A model generated the notes under the pieces. The model had not been told where the DNA came from. It ran no database searches and was given only the letters and a program-made list of their open reading frames with translations. The translations under genes were made by a program, and so were the position numbers. DNA of 64,000 nt from Ornithodoros turicata (lineage: Eukaryota; Arthropoda; Arachnida; Ixodida; Argasidae): contig NC_088201.1 of NCBI RefSeq assembly GCF_037126465.1, positions 134,630,052-134,694,051 on the forward strand, in the 5' to 3' direction. Shown here in pieces: positions 43,621 through 54,655 of the stretch. How positions within the stretch are numbered: the stretch's first letter is position 1; every line of letters begins with the position of its first letter.

Positions 43621-44170
43621 GCAGTTCCAGCTGGAGCCTCACAGGTACCATTTTGTTCCCAGAATGGTCACTTGAGACTCCAAGTTGGGCAGCTTCCCAG
43701 CTTCCCCCTTTGAGATTTCATCTTGTCCACACTTGCCATATATCCTTCTGGTTTTGTTTGATCTATTACTCTGATCTATTTTAGCACATGCATGATCTCT
43801 TTTTATTGCTGTTTATCCAGGTGCGTGCGTCTGCGATCAAATATATGCTGTATCCCTGTAACTCCAATTCGAGCACGTATTCTCATCTGAAGGTGCATAT
43901 CATAACTAGGGTTTGTGGTTTTCGGCATTTATTTTCAACCCAATTCGGGGGGTGTTTATCGGCATTTATATGGGGGACTATAAATCGGATTTTTTCGGCA
44001 TCTATATTCCGCCAAAAAAATAAATGCCCGAATACGGGCATCTATTTATTTCGCATGAAGAAAAGCCTATTTTGGGCGCGAAGTAACAACGAACCGAAAA
44101 GAAGTGAATCGATTCATGGTTTCATTAACAATGTCTTTTATTGCCTGTGCCAAACCAGCAAACAATCAGA

Positions 44171-46078
44171 CTACCTCTTGTTGTAATAGATGCAAGCGTA
44201 CATCATCATGCTCGCATCTGTCATAGCGGCTCGCTCCTTGCGATTAATAACACGCAGTTTAGAGAACGCGCGCTCAACATTAGCGCTAGAAATAGGAATA
44301 GCCAGTATGCTTAAGGCGCACTGCGATAACAAAGGCCATGTGCTGGAACGGGTCGTCCAAAACTGAATAGGAGATATATCCACCTGAGGGGCAGGGCATA
44401 CAGCACATTCGAAAAACTCGCGCTTTATATCATCCATACGAGATTCATCTCGTAGAACAAATAAGGATAAGTCCTCATACAAGATGAAGCGTGTGGACAT
44501 CTCCGATTTCAGCAGGGGGTCTAACACTTGCACGCGATACCAAAACGACTTGTCGACAAATTGGAGATCATCCGGCACGTTGCGCTCCACCGTGGTGAAC
44601 CACTTGTTTCGTAGCGTGCGGTAATACGCTGCAAATGCACTAATAGCGCTTTCTCGGTCAGTTTGGCACAATACATCAAGTAGAGAATTCACGTCCCCTC
44701 CATAATCACAGGCTGTCGGGTCTGCCCACCGGGAGAAAGCCGCGGGAAGCCGAACGGCCAAGATCGTGTGCACATGGCATACTAGCGTCTTTTCACACTC
44801 TAATTGCTTGATCTCGTTGAGTACCTCAGTTGACGATGCACGCAGTAACTTGAGCTTGATCAGTAGGCTCTGCATTTTCTCGGTCGTGTCGATCATGGAC
44901 TTGAGTTTTCTGCACTTCTCTCCTACCGCGTCTTCACTTCTTAAGAATACGATGACCGGGCGCCAGAAGGAGAGAATGTTGTCCAAGGCCTCGTAGAACG
45001 AAAACTACCGCGACGGGCTTACCGTGAACAGGTACTTTGGAACAACGTCCATGGACCTACATACTTTCTGGAATTTTCTTCTCAGTTCACGGGACCCCTT
45101 GAGCATCGCAGGCACGTGTACCACGAAGTAATGTGCCTCTTCGAAACAGTCCAAGCGGGTGCCTTCGGTGAGGGCATTGTTTAGGAGATGGCATGGGTCC
45201 CGAACGTGCATTGCTTTGTAGTCCACGTGCGATTCCATCAGGTCCGCATGAAGCTGCTTCATGTAAGATGCAGAATCTGACACTAATGCAGAGACATCTC
45301 GAAAGGACTTCCCGATCTTGCACAGTGAATGTTGCAGTACCATTCCGACAGACGTGGCGTTGCATTGTTCAATTACCTGCAAGTCAATCATCGTCGTCCT
45401 TCGCCCTGGCACTGTCGGGTCATGGTAGGTTGTCAACACAGCGACAGCTGGACGTCCTCTAAGGTCCGGAGATTCGTCCAGAGTGAGGTTGATGGTCTGA
45501 CCTTCAATCGCATCCCGGGCAAGAGAAAGGTCCCGTTGGTAGACTTCGGGCAGGTACTTGTGATACATTTGGAAGCTACCAGGCATGGTCCGACCGGCAG
45601 GGCACCTCTTTCTGAATAGCTCACCCAGCGGTCCGTCGGTGTTATGCAGCGGAATACCCGACTGGCAAAGCGCACGGCAGAACTCGTGCGCAATATCATT
45701 GGCGTCGTCCCCTGCATTCCTCGCCCGTGTGATGGACTCTTCCAAAGACATCTGCCACTGAGAGGATGCCCCTGTAGAAAAAGAAATAAGAAAATTTTAG
45801 CAAGGTTCCTGGTCAGGGTTGCATAACGGCGCTTCGAAGTGCAGGATGATAGCAAACATTACAATGCTCTTACCGTCGTCATGTCTTGGCTTCTTCAGCT
45901 TGTTGTGCCTGGCCGATGAAAGGTGTTCTGCTATTCGCAGAGAGGTCTTTCCCGAATCGCTTTTTAAAGTAACTCGACAAACTCGACAAACCAAAACTTT
46001 TGAGCCTCCTAATTGGGAAACTTCAAAGTCAGCATGTTCCTTCGCATAGTCCTCAGCGGTTTTGCGCTTCCGACCCAT
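44171..46078 (-). pseudogene. hAT transposase, two exons, one in-frame stop
   Basis: Exon 1 (46078-45874) starts MGRKRKTAEDYAKEH and carries a BED-like finger (VCRVCRVTL...AEHLSSARH). It ends at GTAAGA. The acceptor ttttctacag precedes exon 2 (45771-44171), and splicing keeps the frame, giving 601 codons. The DDE/RNase H-like core includes INLTLDESPDLRGRPAVAVL, ALVSDSASYM and RDPCHLLNNA. The dimerisation tail has ALSILAIPISSANVERAFSK. One TAG at 45005-45007 sits between TVSPSR and FSFYEALDNI. It is otherwise intact. It would cut and paste hAT elements with 8 bp target duplications, as seen here. Confidence 0.88.
45772..45873 (-). other. Intron of the hAT transposase
   Basis: 102 nt, GTAAGA...TTTTCTACAG on the minus strand. 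It contains an in-frame stop, and removing it joins RHDDG to ASSQWQM. Confidence 0.75.
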
Positions 46079-46444
46079 CGCAATGACCGTATGGATCAAT
46101 CGCCCGTACTGCTAGCTTGGCCGTTTCCTGAAGTGCCTCAGGAACGGAAACAGGGGTCACTCCAAGTCGTAACTGGAGGGGAGTAGATAGAGGAATACAA
46201 AGAACACAAAAATGAACTAGAAGGCTAGGGCAGGGGATCAGTGATCGGCTTTTGAAACCGTTTGGGAGCTCCGTACACTCGTGATCTCTTTTTAACCCGA
46301 CAACAATAGACCACAAAGGTTCTGAATAGTAAATTCACTAAAGTTAGGTGCGTCACTAAGTACGGGTGCTGCCAAAAGGCAGTCACCGACCGCACAACAG
46401 AGCTGAGGTCATCCTCCTATAAGCGCTTACGCACAACGAAACAA
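46079..46444 (-). other. hAT upstream region
   Basis: Non-coding DNA between the transposase start and LINE-C. It presumably continues at 51726-51951 as the element's own promoter and 5' end. No motif is assigned. Confidence 0.5.
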
Positions 46445-46565
46445 GGGCACAGCCCAAACAACAACAACTTTATTTTCGGCCTTGGAGAGTGGGGAGTTTC
46501 ATCGCAACAGGCGATACTCTACCCCAGTGCTTGGTGGAATGGGGGGAATAAAATAACGAGCCCCT

Positions 46566-49500
46566 TTACAATAACGATCGAAGTCCGATGGTGTCCAGAA
46601 ATGTCAGAAGAGCTTTGAGCGCAGAGCGTTGCTGGGCTGGATTGGGCCAGGGACCAAGCAATTTCGGTAGGGAGAAAGGGCGAGAGTCCAGCTGACGAAG
46701 AGACTCGGAGAGTGTGATTCGGGAAGGTTCGTAGTGAGGGCAATGAAGAAGAATGTGCTCTAGATCCTCAAGAGCACCACAGTGGCAACAGGTGGGAGAA
46801 TCAATTTGTCTCAAGCGGTAACGCCACTGAGCTGTAAAGGCCACATCGAGGCGCATGCGGTGGATTAATGCAGCATCCTGACGAGATGTGTTTCGTGGCA
46901 TGCGGAAAGCGAGCATGGGATCAACTCTGTTCAACATAGAGGGGGGAAGAATGTCGGTTGTCCGTTGGCGGGAAGCCAGGGGTGTCACTAGACGTCGCAG
47001 AATTGAACGGCGGTCTCCTCTGAGCAGAACAATACGGGTCCGGTTCCGAGACGAGAGTGCTGCTTCTGCGGCGCTGTCGGCCTGCTCGTTCCCCACGACA
47101 CCACAATGGGCTGGAACCCACTGGAGAACGAGCCTGTGGCCTGCGGCGTAGATAGTGTGGTAAGCCATTAACACGTCGGTGACTAGGGGTGCGGATGGGC
47201 CTCGTATGCCGGAAGTTTCAATTGCTTGAAGTGCAGATTTGGAGTCTGTAAAGACTGCCCATTCCCGGGGTGGAAAATCAGCGATGTGTTGTAGAAAGAA
47301 AAGGATGGCATAGAGTTCCGCAGCTGTGGAGGAGGTTGGATGTGAAAGGCGTCTTCCGTGCACGACGCCTTCGGATGGAATGACGAAGGCTGAGGCGGAC
47401 TTGTTGTTTCGGGATGCGCCATCAGTATATGCTGCCGTAAACGTAGAAAACTTCTCGTCTACCAGAGCATGAAAATGGGCTCGGAGGACTTGAGGGGGGA
47501 CCTGATCTCTTCTTTGCAGAAGGTTTGGGAGGCGTACAAACGTGGGCGGTACCGGGAGAGACCAGGGGGCTTCCAGGGTATAGTGTCCTTAGTTATGAAG
47601 CCAGTGAGAGTCTGGCGTGTCCTCTGCGCTACTCGATAGAAGTCGCTTCCAGGGCGGTATCGAATTTTCCTGAGTAGCGGGTGGCGGGGAATGTGAGCAC
47701 GCAAACGGAGGTAGTGCCGAGCCGTTTCCCGTTCACGGAGAACTTCAAGCGGGAGCTCACCAGCTTCAGCCAGTACTTGTCGTGTTTCAGCCATTCGTGG
47801 AACTCCGAGGCATCGACGAAGGCTTCGAGCAAACAGGGACCGAAGCGTATTTAATGAAGTTGTTGATATCCTGTGCAGAATAGAAAGGCTGTAAAGCACA
47901 GTTGCCCTCACCAATGCCGCGTGAACCGCGAGCAGGGAACGCTGATCACAGCCCCATCCTGGGCCAGAAAGATGTTGGATTGCGGGGAGCCATCGCTGCA
48001 CTTTAGTTTCAAGGTGTTTAATGTGCCGAGCCCAGCGCAAGTCCGAGTCGATTACCACGCCAAGGAAGCGGTGAAAGCGTACTGGTTCTAGCTTCTTTGA
48101 GCCAAGCCAAAGTGGGAAATTGGCCATAGCTTTACGCGTGAAAGGGAGCTCGACACGCTTTTCGGGTGAAAGGTCCATCCCGAGGTGCGTCAGGTACGTA
48201 TGGATATTGTTTAAAGCGAGCTGCAGGCGGCGCTGGAGAGCCGGGCGTGATTTTCCTACTGTCTAAAGGGCGACGTCATCTGCATACACGGAGAACGACA
48301 CTTTGCGAGGAATTACTGATTGTAGGCCGGCCATCACCACGTTAAACAGTGTCGGGCTGAGAATGCTTCCTTGGGGGACTCCTTGGGGAACAGGATGCTG
48401 AGGGCTTTGGCCTTGGGACGTACGGACAGCGACAGTTCGGTCCGTAAGGAAGTCTTGGAGCCAGATGAAGAGCCGACCGGATACTCCAAACGAGCGCAAG
48501 GCATGCAGCACACAAATGTGCGAGACGGTATCATAGGCGCGCTTGATGTCGAGGAAGACCGATCGGACGATCCGTCGATGGGCTCGAGCATGTTGAACTG
48601 TAGAGACTAGGTCGAGAACTGGATCCATGGAGCTTCGGTGGCGACGAAATCCAGCCATTTCGTGAGGGAACGCACGTCGTTTTTCGAGCCACCAGTCGAG
48701 GCGATGCAGAACCATTCTCTCCATCAGTTTCCCCATACAGCTTGTCAGGCTCACCGGGCGAAAGGAGGATAGGGCATTTGGGGGCTTGCCTGGTTTCAGG
48801 ATGGGAACAACCAAGGCCTCCTTCCATGTATGTGGTAAAGATCCTTGTTGCCAAGACGTGTTATAGACATGAAGGAGAGCTTGGAGTGACCGCTCGTCAA
48901 GGTTTCGTAGGGCGGCATAGGTGATTTTATCGGGCCCAGGGGACGAGCTGGCGTTCACAAGCTTCAACGCTGCCTTTAGCTCGATTAGTGTGAAGTCGCG
49001 GTCCATAACTTCCGGGGGACGGGGCCAGTCGTGGTGAAGTTCAGCCGTCAAACTGTGGACAAAACTGCGGTGTAGGGGCGTGGTCGAGGCAGCCGCCGGA
49101 GTCGTTAGTACCACACAGAGTCCGTCGCAAGCGTGTTCTCGTCTACACGCTGAACGAGAGCCAAGGCCGCGAGAGGATTCTTTTGAGGGGGCGCCTCCTT
49201 CGGAGAACGGATTGTCCGCCAGATCTTCGTGGCCGGATCGAACGGTGAAAGGTGGGGGCAAAACTTACGCCAACGCTTCCTGTCCTCGTTTTTAAGTTCT
49301 CGTGTTACTTTAGCTTTCATCCGGCGGTATTCCACAATGTCCGTAAGTTGCCCTGTCCGACGAGCCGTTCTTTCTGCTCGGCGACGTAATGCTCTAAGGT
49401 GATTAATAGCGGGGGAATGGCCGATATGGCCTGTTACCCTTTTAGACGTGACCACCGCGTCCTGAATACCGCGGGTAATTGCTTGAGAGAGAGCCTCTGG

Positions 49501-50220
49501 GGACATACCGGTGTGCACAGATGTTCTGAGGCCCTCACGAAAACGTCTCCAGTTTGTGAAAGAAATCAGTCCAGCAGTGGCTGAGAGGGGCAGTCTGTCG
49601 TGCGAAATATATAGAGGAAAATGATCGCTGCCTCTAGTGTCGACGTCCGTAGCGCACGACAAGTGGCGAATCATGTCGGTTGAGGACCACGAGAGGTCCA
49701 ATACATCAAGTGACAGTGGGGATCGCATGTAAGTGGGCTCGCGGTTGTTCAGCAGGCACATGTTATTATTCTCCATTGCCTCTAACAACCTCCTTCCCCT
49801 ACTGTCCGTCCTTCGGCTTCCCCAGGCCGAGTGATGTGCATTGAAGTCCCCTAGCACAAGCGCCGGGGCTTCCAGAGAACCAAGTAAGCGTTCAAGGTCA
49901 CTCCACGGGACCTGTACCGCGGGACGGATATAGATACTGACGACCGTTAACAGCATGGGGCCAAGGCGGATCCTGCATGTGACGTAATCATAAGAGCGAT
50001 GACAAACTGAGCCGATGGGTGCAGCAACGAGGTCATTGCGAACGTATAGCGCTGCTCTACTCTCAGGGGAATGATGAGAGCGATAGATTGTGTATCCACT
50101 AACACGATGTGTACAATCCATGCCGTGTTCGCATATAGCTATGAAAGGGAATTTGTACTATTGGAGATGTAATTTAAAATCTGGGAGCTTGTTACGCAGG
50201 CTTCGAGGATTCCACTGCAT
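46566..50220 (-). pseudogene. LINE-C ORF2 (endonuclease, RT, RNase H), stops and frameshifts
   Basis: Starts MQWNPRSLRNKLPDFK at 50220. APE domain: GDFNAHHSAWGSRRTDSRG, then GSDHFPLYI. RT: NASSSPGPDKITYAALRNLD, SVFLDIKRAYDTVSH, VPQGVPQGSILSPTLFN, FSVYADDVAL. RNase H: AELYAILFFLQ, VFTDSKSALQ, VGNEQADSAAE. A cysteine/histidine cluster CCHCGALEDLEHILLHC ends it. Breaks: TAG at 50160-50158, a frameshift near 49200, a TAG just after YADDVAL (about 48263), and a frameshift near 47575. Older than LINE-A by damage count. Confidence 0.88.
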
Positions 50221-50233
50221 GGCCAGGGCTTTT

Positions 50234-51644
50234 TTATACAATTCCGTCATGCTGATGCGAAGATAATGCCTCCAGTGCCAGAAGCGCTTGAACCTCGGGC
50301 AGTTGCGACGCACCAGGAAAAGCAGAGACAATGGCCTTAAGGGCAGCGAGTACCGCTGAGAAGAGTCCCAGAGGAGGCATATATTGGGGGGCTGATGAGG
50401 GTGCTGGTTCCGTCACACTGGCGTAAGTGTTTGTAATCTGTCTTGATGGACGAGGAGGCGGTGCGCTTGTGAGAGGCGTAGCCGCGACTGTGTTCAGCGA
50501 CCCTCGTTTACCTGGTGCAGATCGAGGGGGTAGTGCAGGAAATTCTTGTGCATTTGTACGAGACGGGAGTGTGGCACTAGCATCCCTAGGAGCATCAGAC
50601 GGAAGTCGTAGAGTTCGGTCTTGGTGCCTCTTGGTGGCGGCGGTCTTGACAGGACATAAAGAAAATGATGCGGGATGGCTGGATTTGCAGTTAGCACACT
50701 TTGGCTCTCTTTTATTGTTGCAGTCTGATCTCCGGTGAGGACCGGCGCAGATGCCACACCGTGTAGAACCTCGGCAATTTCGTGCAATATGGCAAAATCG
50801 TTGGCAGTTATAACACTGTATGGGGCCTTCTATATACTCTTGGACTGTGAAGGTCTGAAACCCAAGGGCAATTCGGGGAGGAAGACGGATTGTAGGTTCA
50901 AAAGTCAGGATAACGCTCCGTAACGGGGTGAACACGTCACTACCATCTTCTGCTAGGGAATGCCGAACCTGTCGCCGTGCTGATAAAACCCCTGCGTCTT
51001 TAAGATAGAGCACGAGGTCGTCGTTCGAATACTCTCTTGGAACATCATATATCTTGCCCATATTTCTGGCGTACGATTGGGGTATGGATGGAATGCGGAA
51101 TGCCAGCTAAGCACTTAGCAGACAAAAGGTTGCGGGCGGCTGCTTCGGACCGTACGGAGACGAAGAGAGAACCATCTCGGTGGAAACGGTGGTGCATAAC
51201 CTGTTGTTGGGTTAGCAGGCGTATCTCACTAGCGACCGCATTAGGATTCACCTTCCAGAAGGAGTAGTCAGTAGTTGCTGGTCGAAACAGTATGGGAATA
51301 CCGCCGGCTCGGTTCTTCTTGTAGGTGACAGTGGTGAACGGGTCATGAAGTGAAGTGGCAAGGTTGCTATCGTTCATCGCATCTGTCTGCTGAGGAGCTG
51401 GCGATGCCGAAGTGTCCATCGTGTTATCGGGAACATTCACGATCTGTGGAATGTTGGGATCACCAGAAGAAGGGCTCCCTACCCGTTGGCGTTTGGCAGG
51501 GCTGACGGGGACCTGTTGACTTGTGGTAAGTGTCATACAGACGTTGGACCTCCCGTCCAGATTACGGCGGGAGGTCCGTGATGGTTCGATTTCTTTTTCA
51601 ACGGCTCTGAAAAAGCCTAAGGGCGAAAGGCTGTTCCACTTCAC
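50234..51644 (-). pseudogene. LINE-C ORF1, gag-like, one frameshift
   Basis: The N-terminal part (51644 to about 51085) has DPFTTVTYKKNRAGGIP and FWKVNPNAVASEIR, homologous to LINE-A ORF1. A one-base indel near 51085 moves the frame. The C-terminal part has MGKIYDVPREYSNDDLVLYL and three knuckles, CYNCQRFCHIARNC, CGICAGPHRRSDC and CANCKSSHPASFSLC, then a proline-rich tail and AALKAIVSAFPGASQLPEVQ. The last segment is nearly the same as in LINE-A. Confidence 0.85.
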
Positions 51645-51725
51645 AACGACGGTTATCCTCGTTGCTGCTTATCGTCGGCACAGCCCGACGTGCTTATCGA
51701 CTTATCGACTTATCGGGCACAGCCC

Positions 51726-51951
51726 GAAGATAATGCCACGCTCGAGAAATAGCCGACAAAGGGAGATTCCAAGGGGATTTCCCTTTCCAAGATTCCGAGA
51801 TCCTTTCCAAGATTTCCGAGATTCCAAGGGGAATGGCAGCTGTCAGAATACGAGAAGTTCGGATTTTTTCGGAATATTCCGAATCTGAAAAAAATCATTC
51901 GGGGGGTGTCTTCCGGCATTTTTCGGAAAATGCCGAAAACCACGAACCCTA
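51726..51951 (-). other. hAT 5' terminal region with subterminal repeats
   Basis: Contains repeated gattcc/ccaag units (ccaaggggatttccctttcc, ccaagattccgag and variants), and gaatattcc-type palindromes near 51875. These may be transposase-binding subterminal repeats. It ends in the terminal inverted repeat. Confidence 0.6.
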
Positions 51952-52072
51952 ATCATAACATATTAAGTACCAGAGAAAGGTAAAAAATACATCTCAACAA
52001 CAACAAAAATTAAGCTAAATAACTAGAAGAAAGACAACGAAAAGAAAAGGTAGTTGCAGAGGCTGATGCAAT

Positions 52073-52598
52073 GTGAAGACGCTACGGCGGCTACAAATTC
52101 AAACTTCAAACGGCGAGAGCCGAGAGGGAGAGGAGAGGGCGAGAGAGGCGAGAGTGGCAGGTGGCATGGCGGCATGGCAGTTGGAACTTGAGCGCGTCGC
52201 AGCAAGATGGTTTGGTCTTCAGTTGCCGTCGCAAGGATGGTGTATCTCCTGTGCAGTATTTACGTGTGTTTTAGTGGGCTTTGTAAGACAATGCAATGAC
52301 AATGGTTCCTGTGCAACACATTGTCGATTTCCCGGAAGAGTTTTGACGCCAAAAAGACCTAAACGGCGTAGGGGTAAAACGCACTGTGAAACGCCAATCG
52401 GACTGCACGTCGCGAATGTTTGCAGGTATGAGTGATGACCGTGATGTTTTGATTGCTATTAAATACATGTTTCATTTTAGAAACTTAGGTGGATCTTGGA
52501 AGAGAAACAGGATAAGAAGATTCCGAACGTACGGTGAAGAGGAAGGGGGTGTCGCGACCTGCATGGAAAACAGGAGTGTCATGTGTCATCTTCTCTAA
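52073..52598 (+). CDS. Candidate two-exon small gene
   Basis: The ATG at 52073 opens an exon to 52425 ending TTTGCAG before GTATGA. The acceptor catttttag-like site (ttcattttag) ends at 52480. Exon 2 (52481-52598) keeps the frame (NLGGSWKRNRIRRFRTYGEE) and stops TAA at 52596-52598. The product is 156 residues: a Glu/Arg-rich start, a cysteine-rich hydrophobic stretch (WCISCAVFTCVLVGFV, CNDNGSCATHC) and a basic patch (PKRPKRRRGKTH). The intron is only 55 nt. An AATAAA lies at 52776-52781. No family is recognised. It starts about 110 bp from the hAT end. Confidence 0.3.
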
Positions 52599-53799
52599 GA
52601 AAATACAAGATGTGAGGTGGCCAACGAACGAAAGCTCTCTGTGGTCCGTGAGTGCATCGCACAGTCAGGCATATGCTTTGTCAAGACACAGTGAGTGATC
52701 AGACTTATACTACGTGGTATGTACATGTAGAGATGTATTGATTATTTCTTTCTGCTCAGTGTATGCTTTTAGCAGAATAAACGGTATTTAATTGAGCAAT
52801 ATGTGCATTTCTACGCATTATTTTCAGTCATGCATTCAGTGGCCCCAGCTGCTAAGTGGTCGGATCCCGGACCACTTAGCAGAGGGGACCACTGGATCAA
52901 TTCCACTGGTTCCAGTTCAAGTGGGACCATCGTGAAGCTGGTTCCACTTTCAACTGGTCCCAGTCAGTAAGTGGGACACACTCAAAGTGGGACCTGTCCA
53001 ATAAACCACTTTGAAGTGGTCCCACTCCAGAGTGGTCCCATCCTGAAGTGGTTTAACGAACTGGTCCCCCATGGGACCACTTGGCAAGTGGGACCAGAGT
53101 GGGACCATTACCAGAGTGGGACCAGTCCGTTAAACCATTTTGAAATGGTCCCATTCCAGATTTCTGCCTGGGAGGAGTGTCATGTGTCATCTTCTCTAAG
53201 AAAATACAAGATGTGAGGTGGCCAACGAACGAAAGCTCCCTGTGGTCCGTGAGTGCATCGCACAGTCAGGCATATGCTTTGTCAAGACACAGTGAGTGAT
53301 CAGACTTATACTACGTAGTATGAACATGTAGAGATGTATCGATTATTTCTTTCGGCTCAGTGTATGCTTTTACCAGAATAAACGGTATTTACTTGAGCGA
53401 TATGTGCATTTCTACGCATTATTTTCAGTCATGCATTCAGTGGCCCCAGCTGCTAAGTGGCTGGATCCCGGACCACTTAGCAGAGGGGACCAGTGCATCA
53501 ATTCCACTGGTTCCAGTTCAAGTGTGACCATCGTGAAGCTGGTTGCACTTTCAACTGGTCCCAGTCACTAAGTGGGACACACTCAAAGTGGGACCTGTCC
53601 AATAAACCACTTTGAAGTGGTCCCACTCCAGAGTGGTCCCATTCTGAAGTGGTTTAACGAACTGGTCCCCCATGGGACCACTTGGCAAGTGGGACCGGAG
53701 TGGGACCATTACTAGGGTGGGACCAGAGTGGGACCATTACCAGAGTGGGACCAGTTCGTTAAACCATTTTGAAATGGTCCCATTCCAGATTTCTGCCTG
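52571..53799 (+). repeat. Tandem duplication, about 0.6 kb unit
   Basis: 52571-53173 and 53174-53799 are the same sequence with few differences. One extra gggaccattac repeat makes the second copy about 22 bp longer. Each unit holds the gene's 3' end with AATAAA, then an agtgggacc-type minisatellite, ending at gatttctgcctggg. Confidence 0.85.
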
Positions 53800-54052
53800 G
53801 GGGAGATATTCTTTCTTCCTGAAGTCCCTCGTTCGAACGAACAAACAACTACTACTACAACGTGAATGACACTGGGATGAGGTGATTAAGCGCAACAAAT
53901 TCATTGCCTTATGTTTTCGTGGAAGACGCAGCACAGAAGTCATTTTTAGCACCCTGTTTTATTTCCGTAAAACTGTTAAGTAGGCCAGTAAAATGCATGG
54001 GAACTAATTCACCCCACAGAGTCATAATTATGCAGAAGTTGAATTTAAACCA
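53800..54052. other. Unassigned spacer
   Basis: No gene or repeat is seen. Confidence 0.5.
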
Positions 54053-54286
54053 CACTGTTAAAACAGAACTTCACACTGTTAAAAAAGAACTTCACCACAT
54101 AGCACGCTCCTAGCCAACCATCATACCGAATGATATCATTCCGTGTCATGATTTGTTCAAAACAGGGGGAGGCGCCTATCTGGGACAAGATAATCTGTCC
54201 CAGGCGCCTCCTCCCATTTTCAACAAATCAGTGCACAGAATGATATCATTCAGTATGATGGTTGACTAGGAGCGTGCTATATGGTG
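54053..54286. mobile_element. M1 MITE, copy lacking its right terminus
   Basis: A stray cactgttaaaacagaacttc end at 54053 is followed by a second start at 54074. The palindrome gaggcgcctatctgggacaa/tgtcccaggcgcctc lies in the centre. At 54286 it joins directly to the next MITE without its own right end. Confidence 0.75.
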
Positions 54287-54524
54287 CACTGTTAAAACAG
54301 AACTTCACCACATAGCACGCTCCTAGCCAACCATCATTCCGAATGATATCATTCTGTGCACTGATTTGTTGAAAATGGGAGGAGGCGCCTATCTCAGCCA
54401 CATTATGCTTGTCCCAGATAGGCGCTTCCTCCCTGTATTGAACAAATTAGTTCACAAAATGATATCATTCGGAATGATGATTGGCTAGGAGAGTGCCATG
54501 TGGTGAAGTTCTGTTTTAACAGTG
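54287..54524. mobile_element. M1 MITE, complete copy
   Basis: cactgttaaaacagaacttc to gttctgttttaacagtg, followed by TA. Same family as 15050-15286. Confidence 0.8.
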
Positions 54525-54526
54525 TA

Positions 54527-54591
54527 CGACGCAGAAAACGGCCGTGCTCAACGGTGGTGGTGAGCAGCACCAGCCTGTGATGTAAATGACC
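54527..54591 (-). repeat. Dispersed repeat family R1, short inverted fragment
   Basis: The minus strand reads cacaggctggtgctgctcac, matching the start of 22965-23165. Confidence 0.6.
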
Positions 54592-54655
54592 TAAATGAGA
54601 CCTATGATGTAAACAAAATTGCCCAAACTGTGTGAACATGTAAAGCCATGCGTCT

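Larger units (their letters stand above)
46456..51714 (-). mobile_element. LINE-C: full-length APE/RT/RNase H LINE
   Basis: Flanked by the 11 bp duplication gggcacagccc (46445-46455 and 51715-51725). On the minus strand: a 5' UTR with gataagtcgataagtcga repeats, ORF1 with zinc knuckles, ORF2, and the 3' stem-loop ggggtagag, hairpin atcgc-ctgtt-gcgat, aaactcccc, ending in a gttgttgtt tail. 5.26 kb, same layout as LINE-A but a distinct family. Confidence 0.9.
43907..51951 (-). mobile_element. hAT transposon hosting LINE-C
   Basis: Ends tagggtttgtggttttcggc (43907) and the inverse ccgaaaaccacgaaccct(a) (ending 51951) match with one difference. Both are flanked by the perfect 8 bp duplication atcataac (43899-43906 and 51952-51959). 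Without LINE-C it is about 2.8 kb, a normal hAT length. It carries one two-exon transposase gene on the minus strand. LINE-C lies upstream of the gene. Confidence 0.9.

Noticed and set aside
49105..49295. Plus-strand ORFs over LINE-C
   Set aside because: Shadows of the minus-strand ORF2 frames.
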